Shown in pieces: positions 18,244 to 25,766 of a DNA stretch of 64,000 nucleotides. Every line of letters begins with the position of its first letter. Position 1 is the first letter of the stretch. The notes below the pieces were generated by a model. That model was given only the letters and a program-made list of their open reading frames with translations. It was not told where the DNA came from and did not search any database. The DNA lies in contig JAIYAP010000073.1 of assembly GCA_027488935.1 (NCBI GenBank), forward strand, positions 1-64,000, written 5' to 3'. The DNA comes from Saprospiraceae bacterium (GTDB lineage: Bacteria > Bacteroidota > Bacteroidia > Chitinophagales > Saprospiraceae). The position numbers and the translations under genes were made by a program.

Positions 18244-18552
18244 TTGTACTACCTGCTTATTTCGATTGTTATTGGCCTTTTTGTGGCCATGTTGTTTGTA
18301 AATCTGTACTTTCGTGCCAAGGTTTTGAAAGTGTATGGCGTGCTGGTGCGCAATAAAGTCGAATTCGGCGCCAACCATATTTTCAACCGCAAACGGCTGG
18401 AAACAGAAATCCTGCCGCGTTACCCGCAGTTTCGCAACGAAATCGAATCGTTTATCCGGCACATGCAGTACACCATGAAAATGGCTACCGTTTTGATCGT
18501 ACTCATTACCCTGTTTGGCGCCATCCTGATGTATTTTCGGGAAATTGGATAA
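18244..18552 (+). CDS. Small two-span membrane protein
   Basis: 102 residues beginning with a TTG codon 2 bp after the VWA stop. Membrane spans at about 2-22 and 79-98 flank a basic cytoplasmic loop with RAKVLKVYGVLVRNKVEFG and FNRKRLETEILPRY. I know no family name. The tight spacing to the VWA gene and the Gfo/Idh gene 22 bp downstream suggests cotranscription. It could anchor the VWA protein at the membrane; that is inference. Confidence 0.65.
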   Translation: MYYLLISIVIGLFVAMLFVNLYFRAKVLKVYGVLVRNKVEFGANHIFNRKRLETEILPRYPQFRNEIESFIRHMQYTMKMATVLIVLITLFGAILMYFREIG

Positions 18553-18574
18553 ACGGCCCTAACGTTTTTTAAAG

Positions 18575-19612
18575 GTGCAATTACGCAAAATAGGACTACT
18601 CGGCGCCGGACATCTCGGCAAAATTCACTTAAAATGCATCCTGGCAACCGACTGCTGGCAACTCGAAGGATTTTACGATCCCGATGAAAAAAATGCCCAG
18701 CAGGTCATCAGCCAATACCAACTCCAGCGCTTCGATTCCTATGAAGCCCTACTCGCTGCCGTGGACGCGGTGGATATTGTAACACCGACCGTCAGCCATT
18801 TTGCCTTGGCCGCGCAAGCCATCCAGGCCGGAAAACACGTTTTTATTGAAAAACCCGTCACGGAAACCGTTGAAGAAGGTCGACAATTGCTCCTTTTGGC
18901 TGCACAATATGGGGTAAAAGTGCAGGTTGGGCATGTAGAGCGCTTCAATCCGGCATTTTCATCCTTGAAAGGCATGGAACTTCGCCCGATGTTTATCGAA
19001 AGCCACCGTTTAGCCGCCTTTCAACCGCGTGGCACGGATGTTTCGGTAATTCTAGACCTGATGATCCACGACCTCGATTTGATCCTGCACCTCAACCAAT
19101 CACCCGTTGCGGATGTCAGTGCCAGTGGTGTTGCCGTCTTAAGCCATACCGTCGACATCGCCAACGCCCGCGTAGAATTTGAAAACGGTTGTGTGGCCAA
19201 CTTAACCGCCAGCCGCATTTCGCTCAAACAAATGCGTAAAATGCGTTTGTTCCAGCAAGACCACTACATCAGCCTCGATTTTTTTGATAAAAACGCGCAA
19301 ATCGTCCGCCTCTACGACCAGGATGCCACCAATCTTCCCCCGCAAGACGAATTAATGGAGTTCGAAACGGCGACCGGTAAAAAATGGCTGCAAATGCAAA
19401 TGCCCGAATCAGCGCCCGTGAACGCCATTCAAATGGAACTGGAAACCTTTCATCAAAGTATTGTAGACGATACCGTCCCGATTGTGAGTTTGCAGGATGG
19501 ATTTAATGCCTTGCAGTTGGCGCATCGTATTTTGGAGGATATTGATGCTCGGCGGAATAAGATCTTCACCGAAACGCCCGCTCATAAAAATCCACCACCC
19601 GTTCATCCGTAA
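18575..19612 (+). CDS. Gfo/Idh/MocA family NAD(P)-dependent oxidoreductase
   Basis: 345 residues starting with GTG. The N-terminal Rossmann domain has GLLGAGHLGKIH (about 8-18). AIQAGKHVFIEKPVTET carries the EKP signature with its catalytic-site Lys, and the C-terminal alpha/beta domain includes the substrate-side His in LDLMIHDLDLILHL. It is expected to oxidise a sugar or related polyol at a C-OH; the substrate is not deducible. The 3' end overlaps the convergent helicase gene by 47 bp (19566-19612), a long antisense overlap for two intact genes. Confidence 0.9.
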   Translation: MQLRKIGLLGAGHLGKIHLKCILATDCWQLEGFYDPDEKNAQQVISQYQLQRFDSYEALLAAVDAVDIVTPTVSHFALAAQAIQAGKHVFIEKPVTETVEEGRQLLLLAAQYGVKVQVGHVERFNPAFSSLKGMELRPMFIESHRLAAFQPRGTDVSVILDLMIHDLDLILHLNQSPVADVSASGVAVLSHTVDIANARVEFENGCVANLTASRISLKQMRKMRLFQQDHYISLDFFDKNAQIVRLYDQDATNLPPQDELMEFETATGKKWLQMQMPESAPVNAIQMELETFHQSIVDDTVPIVSLQDGFNALQLAHRILEDIDARRNKIFTETPAHKNPPPVHP

Positions 19613-20879
19613 TAATATCTTGTTGCCGAATCGCCTGCCGCAGCACAATGCCTTCCAGGGTGCGGCAACGGCTCAGGGCCACATACAACTGTCCGTGTTC
19701 AAACGCGCCGCCGCCCAAATCCAGCAGCACTTTATCAAAGGTTTTGCCCTGACTTTTGTGAATCGTGATCGCCCAGGCAAGTTTTAGGGGAAACTGTTTA
19801 AAAGAACCAATCGATTCGGTATCAATTTCGCCTTTGTCATTGGCTTTGTAACGGGTTATTTCCCATTCATTCAGCGGCACTTCGATCTTTTTCTTTTGTC
19901 CTTGTTCCCCTTCTGCAAGGACCATAATCGTAGAATCGTCTAAATAAGTCACCACGCCGATGGTACCGTTGACGTATTGTTTATCGGTCACATCGTTTTT
20001 TACAAACATCACCTGGGCGCCTTTGCGCAATTTCAAAATCGGTTCCGTCGGGTACAAACCGGGGTCAAACTGCCCTTTTACCTCAGCCGTGTACACATAT
20101 TCGCGGGTAGTAAGGCGTTCCAGTTCCGTTTTATTGATCCGGTCGGCCGTGGCATTGCGCGCACAAAGCGTTACAAAACCTTCCGTTGTGACAAAATTCG
20201 GATCATAGCGTTCATTCAGGTCATCCATATCATCCCGATCCATTTCGTTGATGCGAATGGCTTCCAGCAGCCGCAAAAAATGCCGCGATTCCTGGCGGTA
20301 CACCTTGCGCAACTCCAACATTTCCAGATCAAAGGCCTCTTCTTTGAGCACTTTGGCCGAGAAAAAATACGGCGTGTCGTAATATTCCTGAAAATAAGCC
20401 TGCTCCAAAGGATCGCGGGTAACCACAGGCGGCAACTGAAACAAATCGCCAAAAAGCACCACCTGCACCCCGCCAAACGGCTGATTATTTTCCCGGTTTA
20501 CCCGCAAAAAACGATCAATGCCGTCCAGCATATCCGCGCGCACCATCGAAATTTCGTCGATTACCAGGATTTCCAGGTTTTTGTACAAACGCAGCAAATC
20601 CTTGCGCGTCACCCGCCTGCTCGCTTCCTGCGGCGTGATAATGCGCGGCGGAAACCCGAAAAAAGAGTGAATCGTTTGACCCTGCACATTGAGCGCCGCA
20701 ACACCAGTTGGGGCCAGAACAGCCATTTTTTTGCGCGAAAGATTGCGAAACAACTGCAACAACGTGCTTTTGCCTGTTCCGGCCCGCCCGGTTATGAAAA
20801 CACTGCGCCCTGTTTTGTCGAGTAAATCGAGGGCGTATTTAAAATCATCGTTGAGTTGTAAGGGTGCTTTTCCGAGCAT
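19566..20879 (-). CDS. PIF1-like AAA/SF1 DNA helicase
   Basis: 437 residues from the ATG at 20879 (MLGKAPLQLNDDFKYAL). The frame stays open upstream to 21194, but that extension runs through intergenic repeats. Walker A GRAGTGKST (about 31-39), Walker B VIDEISM (about 106-112), the FGDLFQLPPV motif and C-terminal WAITIHKSQGKTFD and YVALSRCR define a PIF1/RecD-like 5'-3' helicase. Members unwind DNA or G-quadruplexes during replication and repair. Minus-strand CATCTTTG just upstream is a weak promoter candidate. The 3' end overlaps the Gfo/Idh gene. Confidence 0.9.
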   Translation of the reverse strand: MLGKAPLQLNDDFKYALDLLDKTGRSVFITGRAGTGKSTLLQLFRNLSRKKMAVLAPTGVAALNVQGQTIHSFFGFPPRIITPQEASRRVTRKDLLRLYKNLEILVIDEISMVRADMLDGIDRFLRVNRENNQPFGGVQVVLFGDLFQLPPVVTRDPLEQAYFQEYYDTPYFFSAKVLKEEAFDLEMLELRKVYRQESRHFLRLLEAIRINEMDRDDMDDLNERYDPNFVTTEGFVTLCARNATADRINKTELERLTTREYVYTAEVKGQFDPGLYPTEPILKLRKGAQVMFVKNDVTDKQYVNGTIGVVTYLDDSTIMVLAEGEQGQKKKIEVPLNEWEITRYKANDKGEIDTESIGSFKQFPLKLAWAITIHKSQGKTFDKVLLDLGGGAFEHGQLYVALSRCRTLEGIVLRQAIRQQDIITDERVVDFYERAFR

Positions 20880-20961
20880 AGTGTGCAAAGATGCAGCTTT
20901 TCGGACGACAAGGGTTGCCGCCTTGTTGGTAAAATCTGTGTACTCCAGTTTTTGGGTCAAT

Positions 20962-20998
20962 GGATTTACGATATCCTGTAATCGGATATCGTAAATCC
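20962..20998. repeat. Perfect 15-bp inverted repeat with 7-nt loop
   Basis: Arms GGATTTACGATATCC (20962-20976) and GGATATCGTAAATCC (20984-20998) are exact complements around the loop TGTAATC. No T-run follows on either strand, so it is not a simple terminator. It lies upstream of the helicase gene in an intergenic stretch (20880-21113) without a supported gene. Confidence 0.9.
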
Positions 20999-21029
20999 CG
21001 AAACCGTGACTTGTCCGCATCCACGCAAA

Positions 21030-21055
21030 TAGGGACAAGTCACGACTTGTCCCTA
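21030..21055. repeat. Perfect 12-bp palindrome (REP-like)
   Basis: TAGGGACAAGTC (21030-21041) and GACTTGTCCCTA (21044-21055) are exact complements separated by AC. An unpaired partial copy of the arm lies at 21007-21015 (TGACTTGTC). It resembles short extragenic palindromes scattered in genomes of this phylum. Confidence 0.85.
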
Positions 21056-21113
21056 CGTTTCCCATTTCGAAATTCGGTGTTCGATATTCGGTGTTTAATT
21101 TCCCGATATTCGC

Positions 21114-21587
21114 TTGGCCTCCATCCGCCGATCGGGCGTAGAAAATGTTCAGTTCGGCGTAGAAAATGTTCAGTTCGGCGTAGAAAATGTTCAATCGGGC
21201 GTAGAAAATGTTCGATCGGGCGTAGAAAATGTTCAGTTGGACGTAGAATATGTTCGATCGCGCGTAGAAGATGTTCGAACGGGCTTAGAAAATGTTCGAT
21301 CGGGCTTAGAAAATGTTCAGTTGGGTTTAGAAGATGTTCGAACGGGCTTAGAAAATGTTCAGTTGGGTTTAGAAAATGTTCGATCGGGCTTAGAAAATGT
21401 TCAGTTGGGTTTAGAAAATGTTCGATCGGGCCTAAAAAATGTTCAGTTGGGCGTAGAAAATGTTCGGTCAGGCCTAGAAAATGTTCAGTTGGGCCTAGAA
21501 AATGTTCGAGCAGGCGTTGAAAATGTTCAGTTGGGCGTAGAATATGTTCGATCAGGAGTAGAAAATGTTCAGTTGGGTTTAGACTGA
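21114..21587 (+). CDS. Possible heptad-repeat protein encoded by the minisatellite
   Basis: A 157-residue frame starting at TTG and consisting almost wholly of 21 repeats of seven residues. The alternating types are GLENVQL and GLENVRS, with V or L at one position and V three residues later: a formal a/d heptad pattern that would form a coiled coil. One Gly per heptad would weaken the helix. No Shine-Dalgarno, promoter box or ATG is visible. A second frame (20960-21520) is also open because the 21-bp unit lacks stops in two frames, so openness alone is weak evidence. It may be a real repeat protein or simply a minisatellite. Confidence 0.3.
   Translation: MASIRRSGVENVQFGVENVQFGVENVQSGVENVRSGVENVQLDVEYVRSRVEDVRTGLENVRSGLENVQLGLEDVRTGLENVQLGLENVRSGLENVQLGLENVRSGLKNVQLGVENVRSGLENVQLGLENVRAGVENVQLGVEYVRSGVENVQLGLD
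21135..21584. repeat. 21-bp minisatellite, 21 full copies plus a partial one
   Basis: The unit is close to GGCGTAGAAAATGTTC plus five variable bases. Two unit types tend to alternate: one has TTCAGTTGG and the other TTCGATCGG between the conserved TAGAAAATG blocks. The period is exactly 21 bp throughout, with substitutions but no indels. That conserves two plus-strand frames, while the minus frames hit stops (TAA/TAG in several copies). Confidence 0.95.
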
Positions 21588-21603
21588 CCCTTCCTAAAAA
21601 AAC

Positions 21604-21634
21604 TTGACAGTTTTGGGCGAATGAACTAATTTTG
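21604..21634 (+). promoter_or_regulatory. Strong consensus promoter TTG-N20-TAATTTTG
   Basis: TTG at 21604-21606 and TAATTTTG at 21627-21634 match the Bacteroidota consensus in both elements and spacing. Initiation near 21638 would give a leader of about 234 nt before the ORF at 21872. The region also contains a T8 run near 21790 after a weak TTCAG/CTGAA pairing, so a short independent transcript is possible. Confidence 0.6.
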
Positions 21635-21871
21635 TTAAACAGTAAAATGCCTTAGCCCTGAACGATTGTACTAGATGATTTTGATAATACCAAAATAGTA
21701 TACACCCATCGTCTTTATTCCTGTTTTAGGTTGACATTTTAAATTCATCATTCAGTTTTTGGGGACATTTTTGAGCGATATTGCTGAAGTTTTTTTTACA
21801 GATCTTAAAACCACCCCAAAACCAAAAAATAAACCACAGCTGCCACATCACTACAAAATAACCCGCAAATC

Positions 21872-22381
21872 ATGATATACATCGCTACTTTTTTTATTCC
21901 CATCGCGGTCTTTTTTTCGCAGCCTGCCAACGCTCAGCAGTGGGAACCCTTTCTAACGCCGCCCTTTCCAATGTTCAACATCAAGCTTGTGGCCATTGAA
22001 GACAACATCTTCCTATTCACCACCAACAGAGTAACGGGATTAAAAATAAAAATAGTAGATGAACAAAAAACAGGTTTGCCTGAAGCAAATATCAAAATAT
22101 CCATTTCAGACACAACCATTAATTTTAAAGCAGATTTAGAGGGGAATATAGATATCAAAAATTTAAAAACTGGATTGTATCAAGTAAGTGCTGTTGCAGT
22201 TGGATGTTTTAATTTATCTAACTATCCTGTAAACATTACAAATAATAATGCAATGATTGAAATTGAAATGAAGCAATTGGATGGCTTAAAATCTGATTCC
22301 GTTGAATGGTCGGGAGGATGGGTAACATTAAAGGATAAGCAAGGGAAGATTATATCTATAAGAAGTAAAAAGAAAGAATAG
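21872..22381 (+). CDS. Secreted protein with carboxypeptidase-regulatory-like domain
   Basis: 169 residues. The signal peptide MIYIATFFIPIAVFFSQPANAQ is followed by a short linker. From about 55 on there is a CarboxypepD_reg-like beta sandwich: LKIKIVDEQKTGLPEANIKIS, then ADLEGNIDIKNLKTGLYQVSAVAVGC. It ends in a basic tail (SKKKE). The gene is clearly richer in A and T than its neighbours, a possible sign of recent arrival. It converges on the blaR1-like gene. The domain usually occurs in larger receptors; alone it may bind an extracellular ligand. Function unknown. Confidence 0.7.
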   Translation: MIYIATFFIPIAVFFSQPANAQQWEPFLTPPFPMFNIKLVAIEDNIFLFTTNRVTGLKIKIVDEQKTGLPEANIKISISDTTINFKADLEGNIDIKNLKTGLYQVSAVAVGCFNLSNYPVNITNNNAMIEIEMKQLDGLKSDSVEWSGGWVTLKDKQGKIISIRSKKKE

Positions 22382-22437
22382 TTTTATCCTTACAACAAAC
22401 ATATCATCATTGCCGGTATAGGCTAACGCCCATTTCG

Positions 22438-22490
22438 CCATTCCATCCTGCAACCATGGGCTCACTCCCATGGTTACAAGATGGAATTGG
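22438..22490. repeat. Long interrupted hairpin between convergent genes
   Basis: Inner arms AACCATGGG/CCCATGGTT (22452-22460, 22467-22475) around CTCACT are extended by TTCCATC/GATGGAA (22441-22447, 22480-22486). T-rich DNA follows on the plus strand, so it could stop the plus transcript of 21872-22381. It may instead be a REP-type element. Confidence 0.65.
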
Positions 22491-22491
22491 A

Positions 22492-25068
22492 TTATTTTAT
22501 TTTAAAAGCAATCCCCCCAATATTCCGCACTTCCGGAGCGCCAATCTTCCGCACCACAATATTATCAAAAAACAAACTGCCACCATTTGACAAGATCGCT
22601 TTAATACGCGCTTTCAATTCAGACGTAAATTGCGCTTGATACATATTCATCGTAATCGGATCTTGGTTTTTCGCCAAAAGCGTCACTTCGTAACTGGTAA
22701 TATCATAACCTGTGGATATCTGATCGTCCGGTTTGCGTAACTCCAGCCCATTACAGGAAACAATATCCTGGAGCAGCAAGATACTAGAGCGGAATCCACA
22801 AAGGGTCGGAATAGGGTCCATTTTGCGCTCTAAGGACTTTACAACCGATTCCAGGTCGGATTTCGGCGTTTCCGCTTTTTCTTGTTCGCTGACGATATCT
22901 ATATTCAGGTAAACCATGTTCAAATCAAAACTTTTACCCGAAAAATGATGGAGTTTTAGCATGGTTTTGGGTTTCAAATTTGCTTTCAACCAGGCTTGTT
23001 GTGCTGCAGTGAGTTCGCCATTGTTTACCGTCATGGTCTTGTCCTGGTAACTCAAGTCAAAATGATAATCCGTTAATACTTTATCATTCTTTTTCAAAAC
23101 AATGGGTTGACTGAAATTGGAAATTAAGTCATCGGGTGTTTTTTTAAACCCTTCGATACCAAATCTTTGTCCTGCATTCAGGTAATACACCGTGTCCTTT
23201 CCACCAAAGTGTTCAACATACTCTGTTGCATATCCCTGCGGAAAACGTCCGAAAACACCGGAATTACCCCAATTTAAATAGTAATCGGCGCGATCGGACG
23301 CGTTTGGGTTTAAACGGTCGTCATTTTCATCTACCAAGGTAAAAACAGCGATTTCTGAACCTCCTTTTCCTATATTTGCATACATGTACAGCACCGTACC
23401 TTTCACCATAGACCCACGTACCCAATCCAGTTTTGTCAGTACCTCAGCGTAGGTCTGCCATCCACTGGTTTTCACATCCCTTGAATCCAAAAAACTGGAA
23501 TTATTCCTTACCGCACGCACGGCAAACTCATCCGATTGCAGTACCTGACCATCGGATAGTACAAAATGGGGCTTATTCTGAATCAGGTCAAATAGTTGTT
23601 TAGTTGTGCAATATTGCCGAAACGCTGGGGTGTATTGCTTATTCCCCCACTGGATGTAAGCCCCTCCCTGACGTGCAAATGGATCCACGTTTCCAGGATT
23701 CGTCAAGCTGCTGCGCAACAACCATTTAGGGTCCTCTTCATCCAAAATCAAGGTAACTGTACCGTATTTCCCGTCCGGAAACCTGATTTTTTCAATTTTC
23801 AGGGTCTGGTTTTCATATTCATTATAATTGAGGGAGTCGAGCATAGCGCGTGCAGGCGCATAAGCAGTGCGATCCCCTACCCTGCTCCCCATTTCCTGTT
23901 CCAAAAAACGAAAACTTAGTTCAGGCTCTAGCGTACTACCATTCCACAAGCGTGGCTCCCGGCGCACACATTCGGATAAGGTGTTATAAGAAGTGTGGAT
24001 CGTTCCAAAATACTGGTTGTTTACATTGTCGTATTCAATATTGGTCTGAACCAGGCCCCAGTAGAAAATATAAGGTGTTGAGCGCACATCGGCCGTTATT
24101 TTGTCCAAAAGATGGGCATTTACGGTAATTTCAGCCAGATCATGAACATAAGTATCCGCTTTATCAATCACATTCGATAAGGGATTGTCGATCAACCGGA
24201 AAGAAAACAACACCATTAAACAGAGAGCAATCGGAAACGAAAGCCCGTAATATACCTTTTGCAGGCGCGGAGAAGGATTTTTGGCAAGCATGATTAGACG
24301 GTTTTTTAATTGTGCGTGAAAGGTGTTCATTAAATCGGGATGGGCCCTATCCCGGTATTGTTGTGCCAGTAAACTGGCGTATGCATAGCGTTGTTGGGTT
24401 TGCCGCACCACGTATTCGTCGGCAATATATTCGTGTACAACCTGCAAACTGCGGCGGTACAAGTAAATCAAAGGGTTAAACCACTGCCAAACCACCAATC
24501 CCTCCATCAACAACACATCCAAACTGTGCCATTGGCGGACATGCACCAGCTCATGCTCGATGATGAGGCGTTCGTTTTCGTTTATTTCCGACTTATTCCA
24601 AAAAACCAGGCTAAAAAAGGACGCAACAGGCGTTTCTCCCTCTGCTGATTGCGCCACTTGATAGGTATCCGTTTGCGTAATCCGACAAGACCGAATAAAC
24701 CGAACCAGGCGTACCAAGCGGTACAATAACAACAAGGCCAGCAAGGCCACACCTATATTATATATGATCCCCATCAACACGCCAAGGGTAATACCATGTT
24801 CGAGGGGCAAGGGTTGCTGCAATTGTTGGTGCAACATTTGCGGGGCCACTTGCGATTGTACTATTAAAGTAGGCAAATCCAGCGGCGCTGCTGAATGATG
24901 TTGCGGTTTTTCTAACTGAATATGCAAAGCAGGAATCAGAAAAGAAAATACCGGCGTGCTCAATAAATACCATCGATTCCAATGGAAAAAGGTTGTTTTT
25001 CGCAAAAAAAGCCAATAAAATGCGTAAAAACAACTGAGGCAAAAGGCAGATTCAAGCAGGTAGGCCAT
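22492..25068 (-). CDS. BlaR1-like M56 transmembrane sensor metalloprotease
   Basis: 858 residues. The N-terminal membrane domain has spans near 4-22, 33-51, 97-120 and 275-292. It holds a cytoplasmic M56 protease with HELVH at 172-176 and the downstream ligand region VHEYIADEYVV (Glu about 213), the gluzincin pattern of BlaR1/MecR1. The remaining 560 or so residues are extracytoplasmic and do not show a penicillin-binding SxxK domain that I can recognise, so the signal need not be a beta-lactam. It lies 12 bp downstream of the BlaI-type repressor; cleavage of that repressor on signal is the established paradigm for the pair. Confidence 0.87.
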   Translation of the reverse strand: MAYLLESAFCLSCFYAFYWLFLRKTTFFHWNRWYLLSTPVFSFLIPALHIQLEKPQHHSAAPLDLPTLIVQSQVAPQMLHQQLQQPLPLEHGITLGVLMGIIYNIGVALLALLLLYRLVRLVRFIRSCRITQTDTYQVAQSAEGETPVASFFSLVFWNKSEINENERLIIEHELVHVRQWHSLDVLLMEGLVVWQWFNPLIYLYRRSLQVVHEYIADEYVVRQTQQRYAYASLLAQQYRDRAHPDLMNTFHAQLKNRLIMLAKNPSPRLQKVYYGLSFPIALCLMVLFSFRLIDNPLSNVIDKADTYVHDLAEITVNAHLLDKITADVRSTPYIFYWGLVQTNIEYDNVNNQYFGTIHTSYNTLSECVRREPRLWNGSTLEPELSFRFLEQEMGSRVGDRTAYAPARAMLDSLNYNEYENQTLKIEKIRFPDGKYGTVTLILDEEDPKWLLRSSLTNPGNVDPFARQGGAYIQWGNKQYTPAFRQYCTTKQLFDLIQNKPHFVLSDGQVLQSDEFAVRAVRNNSSFLDSRDVKTSGWQTYAEVLTKLDWVRGSMVKGTVLYMYANIGKGGSEIAVFTLVDENDDRLNPNASDRADYYLNWGNSGVFGRFPQGYATEYVEHFGGKDTVYYLNAGQRFGIEGFKKTPDDLISNFSQPIVLKKNDKVLTDYHFDLSYQDKTMTVNNGELTAAQQAWLKANLKPKTMLKLHHFSGKSFDLNMVYLNIDIVSEQEKAETPKSDLESVVKSLERKMDPIPTLCGFRSSILLLQDIVSCNGLELRKPDDQISTGYDITSYEVTLLAKNQDPITMNMYQAQFTSELKARIKAILSNGGSLFFDNIVVRKIGAPEVRNIGGIAFKIK

Positions 25069-25080
25069 GCGCGGGTGAGT

Positions 25081-25440
25081 TTATTCCTGATCCTTGATTT
25101 TTTTTAAAAGGGCATCCAACTCTGCCGGATCCATTTTCTCCTCTTTCATAAAAAAGGATAATAAATCCGTCGGCGAACCACTGAAATAGTTGTCCATGAA
25201 CCTGCGAAAGGCCCCCACCCGATACTCTTCCTTTTTCAAGATCGGGTAATAACGGTGGGTTTTGCCAAATGCCTCAAAACCAATTAAACCCTTGTCCTGC
25301 AATTTGCGCACAATCGATGACACCGTATTATACGGTGGTGCGGGCGGTTCCATCTCGGCAATAATATCGTTTACAAAACCTTGCCCGAGCCGCCACAAAA
25401 TGGTCATGATTTCTTCTTCTTTAAGATTGAGTCGTTTCAT
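25081..25440 (-). CDS. BlaI/MecI/CopY family transcriptional repressor
   Basis: 119 residues from the ATG at 25440 (MKRLNLKEEE). An upstream ATG at 25455 lies inside the promoter and operator and is unlikely. The winged-helix domain (about 3-75) includes EEEIMTILWRLGQGFVNDI, the recognition helix region PPYNTVSSIVRKLQDKGLI and the wing AFGKTHRYYPI. The C-terminal helices should dimerise. It is expected to bind the two palindromes immediately upstream and repress itself and the blaR1-like gene until cleaved. The predicted transcription start coincides with the ATG, suggesting a leaderless mRNA. Confidence 0.92.
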   Translation of the reverse strand: MKRLNLKEEEIMTILWRLGQGFVNDIIAEMEPPAPPYNTVSSIVRKLQDKGLIGFEAFGKTHRYYPILKKEEYRVGAFRRFMDNYFSGSPTDLLSFFMKEEKMDPAELDALLKKIKDQE

Positions 25441-25444
25441 AAAC

Positions 25445-25474
25445 CAAAGGTACAACTAAATTTTAGTTGTACAA
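25445..25474 (-). promoter_or_regulatory. Promoter of the blaI-blaR1 operon
   Basis: On the minus strand TTG (25472-25474), a 19-nt spacer and TACCTTTG (25445-25452) give a full consensus match. The -7 box ends 4 nt before the ATG at 25440, so the transcript would be leaderless or nearly so. Confidence 0.75.
25450..25472. promoter_or_regulatory. Proximal BlaI operator palindrome
   Basis: A perfect 23-bp palindrome with 11-bp arms (GTACAACTAAA and its complement) around a central T. It fills the spacer between the -33 and -7 elements, so a dimer bound here would block RNA polymerase. The ACAACT/AGTTGT half sites resemble known BlaI/MecI boxes. Confidence 0.8.
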
Positions 25475-25506
25475 CTATTTTTTAGTTAAATAACTAAAAA
25501 ATAGTT
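25473..25506. promoter_or_regulatory. Distal operator palindrome
   Basis: A perfect 34-bp inverted repeat with 16-bp arms (AACTATTTTTTAGTTA and its complement) and an AA centre. It abuts the proximal palindrome directly, and both share ACTA/TAGT half sites. Two adjacent sites suggest cooperative binding of two repressor dimers. Confidence 0.75.
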
Positions 25507-25589
25507 TGAAACTTATATACTGCTGAAATTAATGCTTTTCGAATGCTTTAGATCTATTGTATTTATCTAGAAAAGTGCGCGTTTTACCT

Positions 25590-25642
25590 GTTACGCCTAC
25601 TGGCGGGGTGACTGAAAAAGTCGCCCCGTCAGTAGGCGTAAC
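25590..25642. repeat. Hairpin element copy 1 (24-bp stem)
   Basis: Arms 25590-25613 and 25619-25642 pair over 24 positions with two G-T wobbles around the loop GAAAA. Read on the minus strand, its core is TGACGGGGCGACTTTTTC, identical to the core of the element at 25712-25758. The outer stem differs. No terminator-like T-run follows. Confidence 0.9.
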
Positions 25643-25711
25643 GATTTTCGGATAAGAAAGACGGGCATCTGTGCTACACCAGATTTTTTGGGTTTGCCTA
25701 ACGTGGGTGGT

Positions 25712-25758
25712 CCGTTTATTGACGGGGCGACTTTTTCTGTCACCCCGTCAATAAACGG
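25712..25758. repeat. Hairpin element copy 2 (20-bp stem), opposite orientation
   Basis: Arms 25712-25731 and 25739-25758 pair at 19 of 20 positions around TTTTTCT. On the plus strand the core TGACGGGGCGACTTTTTC repeats that of copy 1 in inverse orientation. It sits 8 bp past the stop codon of the 25767-27185 gene but has no U tract. Confidence 0.9.
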
Positions 25759-25766
25759 GATCAAAT

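Noticed and set aside
19977-20825. 282-residue plus-strand frame under the helicase gene
   Set aside because: The helicase frame has Walker motifs; this one is a shadow without recognisable sequence.
20880-21194. N-terminal extension of the helicase gene
   Set aside because: It would translate palindromes and minisatellite DNA; the family start fits the ATG at 20879.
20960-21520. Second open frame through the minisatellite, rich in RRKCS
   Set aside because: It is open only because the 21-bp unit lacks stops in two frames. Cys/Arg-rich monotony without hydrophobic periodicity makes it less plausible than the heptad frame.
21135-21584. CRISPR array
   Set aside because: Units are contiguous with no unique spacers and no cas genes are present. 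The 92-bp repeats at the left end were rejected for the same reason.
25590-25758. Integron attC sites
   Set aside because: No integrase, no cassette layout, and the outer ends do not carry the RYYYAAC/GTTRRRY pair in both copies.
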